DNA of 64,000 nt, taken from Clostridiaceae bacterium (GTDB taxonomy: Bacteria; Bacillota; Clostridia; Lachnospirales; Lachnospiraceae). This document shows, piece after piece, positions 62,061-64,000 of this stretch. The first letter of the stretch is position 1, and each line of letters opens with the position of its first letter. Where the stretch lies: the NCBI GenBank assembly GCA_009911065.1, contig QXWR01000021.1, positions 23,261 to 87,260 on the forward strand. The letters are read 5' to 3'. A program made the position numbers and the translations under genes. Under the pieces are notes generated by a model that was given only the letters and a program-made list of their open reading frames with translations, had not been told where the DNA came from and made no database searches.

Positions 62061-63761
62061 ATGGCTAGAATTAGAAAAGCTGTGAGTGGTGGTGTTCATT
62101 CAGCTTCTCGCAAAATAGTTTGGCTCATCGCTGCCTATATTCGTCTTTCACGGGAAGATGGAAACGATGAGAGTTTAAGCGTCACCAATCAGAAAAAAAT
62201 CATTGGGGAGTATCTGGAAACCTTTTTTGAGGGAGAGTTTACACTTGTTGATTACTATATTGATGATGGCCTGACAGGAACAGATTATGACCGTCCAGAT
62301 TTTCAGCGAATGATTCATGATATGGAAGCCGGAAAGGTTAATTGTATTATCTGTAAAAACCTTTCCCGTATGTTTCGGAATTATTCGGATCAGGGATATT
62401 TTTTGGAAAAAATCTTTCCTATGAATAAAACCAGATTCATCACGGTTAGTGATCCAAGAGTTGATTCTTTTCTTCACCCGGAAACCCTTCAGGGCTTAGA
62501 AGTCCCAATTAATGGCCTGATGAATGACCGCTTTGCAGCGAAAACTTCACATGATGTACGTGATACCTTTGCAACAAAACGCCGAAAGGGTGAATTTATT
62601 GGAGCGTTTGCTCCATATGGCTATAAAAAAGCCCCGGAAAATAAAAATGCTTTAATTATTGATGAAGAGGCCGCAGAAGTAGTACGAAATATTTACCAAT
62701 GGTTTGTTTATGAGGGTATGAGTAAAAATGGAATCGCACATCGGCTCAATGACTTAGGGATAGTCAATCCAGCCGCTTATAAGAAAAGCAAAGGATTGAA
62801 TTTCTGTTGTCCCCAGGGTGGGAAAAATGATGGACTTTGGTCGCCTAGTTCAGTTACTACGATTTTGAAAAATAAGATGTACCTGGGAATTATGGTGCAA
62901 GGCAAGCAGACAGTAATTAGCTATAAAGTACATGATAAGGTTGCTGTTCCAGAAGAAGACTGGTATATGGTACCGGATACCCATGAGCCGATTATTGAGG
63001 CTGAACTTTTTCAAAAAGCGGCTGACCTTCAGACAAGGGATACCCGGACAGCGCCGTCAGGAAGAAATCTGCATTTATTATCTGGATTTATCCGCTGTGC
63101 GGATTGCAAAAAGGCGATGACAAGACAGAAAACAAAAAATATTGTTTATTATTACTGTCGTACATTTCGGGAAAAATCGAAAAACGCCTGCACAAAGCAT
63201 ACAATCAAGGAAGAAGTAGTGATTAAAGCCGTTTTAGCAGCAATCCAGGCACAGATTTCTTTGGTTGATTCTTTAGCTGATGTGGTGGAGGAAATCAATA
63301 AGTCACCCATTGTCAAAAACGAATCAACCCGTTTGAAAGCTATGCTCCACCTTCGCCAAAAGGAGTTGGATAAAGTGATCGGTATTGCGGATGGACTTTA
63401 TGGGGATTGGAAAAGCGGAGATATTTCCAAAGAAGAATATACTCGTTTGAAACAGAAGTATTCTTCCCAAGCGGAACAGCTGAAAGTAACAATACAAAAC
63501 ATTCAGTCAGAGTGTCAGGTGATGGAAAAAGGAATTTCAAAGAATGACCCTTATTTAACTTATTTTCTGAAATATAAAAATATAAAAGAACTGAACAGAG
63601 GAATTTTGGTTGATTTGGTAAAAAATATTTATATTCACCAGGGTGGTGAAATTAGCATTGAGTTTAATTTCGCAGACCAACATCGCCGGATTATAGAGTG
63701 GATTGAAAATAATCAAAATGAACTGACAATCGTTGGGAAAAAGGATGGGAAAACGGCATAG
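62061..63761 (+). CDS. Large serine recombinase (TndX/TnpX-like)
   Basis: A 566-residue integrase/excisionase. The catalytic resolvase domain (about 20-170) contains the active-site Ser in AAYIRLSREDG, plus CKNLSRMFRN and the Arg residues expected. A Recombinase domain follows (about 185-320), then a zinc ribbon (GFIRCADCKKAM ... YYYCRTFREKSKNAC, about 345-390) and a C-terminal coiled coil (about 430-500). It joins attP to attB and reverses the reaction. It is the last gene before the right junction, as TndX is in Tn5397. Confidence 0.95.
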   Translation: MARIRKAVSGGVHSASRKIVWLIAAYIRLSREDGNDESLSVTNQKKIIGEYLETFFEGEFTLVDYYIDDGLTGTDYDRPDFQRMIHDMEAGKVNCIICKNLSRMFRNYSDQGYFLEKIFPMNKTRFITVSDPRVDSFLHPETLQGLEVPINGLMNDRFAAKTSHDVRDTFATKRRKGEFIGAFAPYGYKKAPENKNALIIDEEAAEVVRNIYQWFVYEGMSKNGIAHRLNDLGIVNPAAYKKSKGLNFCCPQGGKNDGLWSPSSVTTILKNKMYLGIMVQGKQTVISYKVHDKVAVPEEDWYMVPDTHEPIIEAELFQKAADLQTRDTRTAPSGRNLHLLSGFIRCADCKKAMTRQKTKNIVYYYCRTFREKSKNACTKHTIKEEVVIKAVLAAIQAQISLVDSLADVVEEINKSPIVKNESTRLKAMLHLRQKELDKVIGIADGLYGDWKSGDISKEEYTRLKQKYSSQAEQLKVTIQNIQSECQVMEKGISKNDPYLTYFLKYKNIKELNRGILVDLVKNIYIHQGGEISIEFNFADQHRRIIEWIENNQNELTIVGKKDGKTA

Positions 63762-63775
63762 AAGGTTTCCTATTA

Positions 63776-63786
63776 AATTTCAGCTT
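63776..63786 (-). repeat. Terminal inverted repeat, right copy
   Basis: Inverted copy of the AAGCTGAAATT found at 19651-19661. Confidence 0.6.
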
Positions 63787-63802
63787 TAAGTTTTGTATAA
63801 AT

Positions 63803-63809
63803 AGGTGGG
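63803..63809 (+). other. attR core: right junction of the ICE
   Basis: AGGTGGG, identical to 19637-19643. Collagen-like coding sequence begins immediately to the right. Confidence 0.75.
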
Positions 63810-63911
63810 GCCACCGGTCCAATGGGACCAGCTGGCGCCACAGGAGCGACAGAGCCATGTGTTGTTACAAAACACATGGCTCTGTTATTATTTTTTGTTT
63901 GTAGGCTTTAG
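63810..63911 (+). pseudogene. Severed 3' end of the collagen-like gene
   Basis: In the frame continuous with 18774-19643, this reads ATGPMGPAGATGATEP, i.e. Gly-X-Y triplets resume directly after the junction. A tail follows that runs through the terminator hairpin to a TAG at 63909-63911. It has no start codon or RBS of its own, so it is not expressed unless the ICE excises. Confidence 0.75.
63849..63899 (+). terminator. Intrinsic terminator of the collagen-like gene
   Basis: A perfect 15-bp stem (63849-63863 with 63871-63885) is followed by TATTATTTTTT. Its left arm codes for the last residues of the collagen region. Confidence 0.85.
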
Positions 63912-63965
63912 CCTGTTGAGCATGTAGGAGTTTTTCGCTGATCCGAAAAACGGAGACATGCGAAA

Positions 63966-63990
63966 CAAAAAACCACCCGCTATGCGGGTG
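63966..63990 (-). terminator. Terminator of a minus-strand gene beyond the window
   Basis: CACCCGC (63974-63980) pairs with GCGGGTG (63984-63990). An A-run on the left becomes a T-run on the minus strand. Confidence 0.7.
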
Positions 63991-64000
63991 CGCGACAGAA

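Larger units (their letters stand above)
19641..63806 (+). mobile_element. Integrative conjugative element, Tn1549/Tn5397-like, about 44.2 kb
   Basis: Bounded by the 7-bp repeat AGGTGGG (19637-19643 and 63803-63809; exact crossover point within the repeat unknown), with AAGCTGAAATT just inside the left end (19651) and inverted just inside the right end (63776-63786). It carries a replication initiator, a complete set of Gram-positive conjugation genes (VirD4, VirB4, VirB6-like, PrgI, NlpC/P60 hydrolase, topoisomerase III, MobC, relaxase) and a large serine recombinase at the right end as in Tn5397 (TndX). The backbone is GC-rich; cargo at about 49.7-51.4 kb and 52.9-59.0 kb is AT-rich. No recognised antibiotic-resistance gene is present. 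Confidence 0.9.

Overview
The window looks like the chromosome of a spore-forming, low-GC Clostridia (most likely Lachnospiraceae) carrying an integrated conjugative element (ICE). The assignment rests on Clostridia-style genes with AAGGAGG ribosome binding sites, a collagen-like surface protein next to a glycosyltransferase, and a Tn1549/Tn5397-like transfer region typical of gut Firmicutes. No rRNA or tRNA gene was recognised.

Host left flank (1-19643). A truncated sugar ABC permease and an amidohydrolase are followed by a small unknown protein and a convergent MATE exporter. Next come a three-gene set (membrane protein, secreted VWA protein, TelA-like protein) and yebC. A five-gene SWIM / HEAT-like / MoxR AAA+ / DUF5682 / VWA cluster resembles E. 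coli yehLMPQ. Last is a glycosyltransferase followed by a collagen-like gene, arranged like the C. difficile sgtA-bclA3 pair.

The ICE (about 19641-63806, 44 kb) interrupts the collagen-like gene. A 7-bp repeat AGGTGGG lies at both junctions, an 11-bp inverted repeat lies just inside, and a large serine recombinase sits at the right end. Joining the flanks restores one reading frame. Backbone: RepA, PcfB, VirD4 (split by a group II intron carrying its own RT/HNH maturase), Maff2, VirB6-like, PrgI, VirB4, NlpC/P60, radical SAM, DUF4315, DUF4366, topoisomerase III, a 3231-residue helicase/methylase with tnpV nested out of frame inside it, MobC and relaxase. A regulatory end follows (XRE repressor, two sigma-like proteins, DUF6870, recombinase).

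AT-rich cargo is inserted into this GC-rich backbone at three places. (1) Between mobC and the relaxase: a restriction-nuclease-like protein plus a two-TM protein, under a promoter framed by a 10-bp dyad. (2) After the relaxase: a SEFIR(TIR-like) protein. (3) A BlaI - M56 metallopeptidase - BlaI regulatory set without a beta-lactam sensor, followed by three proteins that share a motif I cannot assign to any known system. Between (2) and (3) lies about 350 bp of dense secondary structure: a 146-nt wobble-paired hairpin, an oriT-like inverted repeat with a GTGCGCC core, and a potential pseudoknot. The cargo genes and this structured block are the best candidates for undescribed biology.

Host right flank (63810-64000). 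It holds the severed 3' end of the collagen-like gene, its terminator, and a terminator for a minus-strand gene beyond the window.
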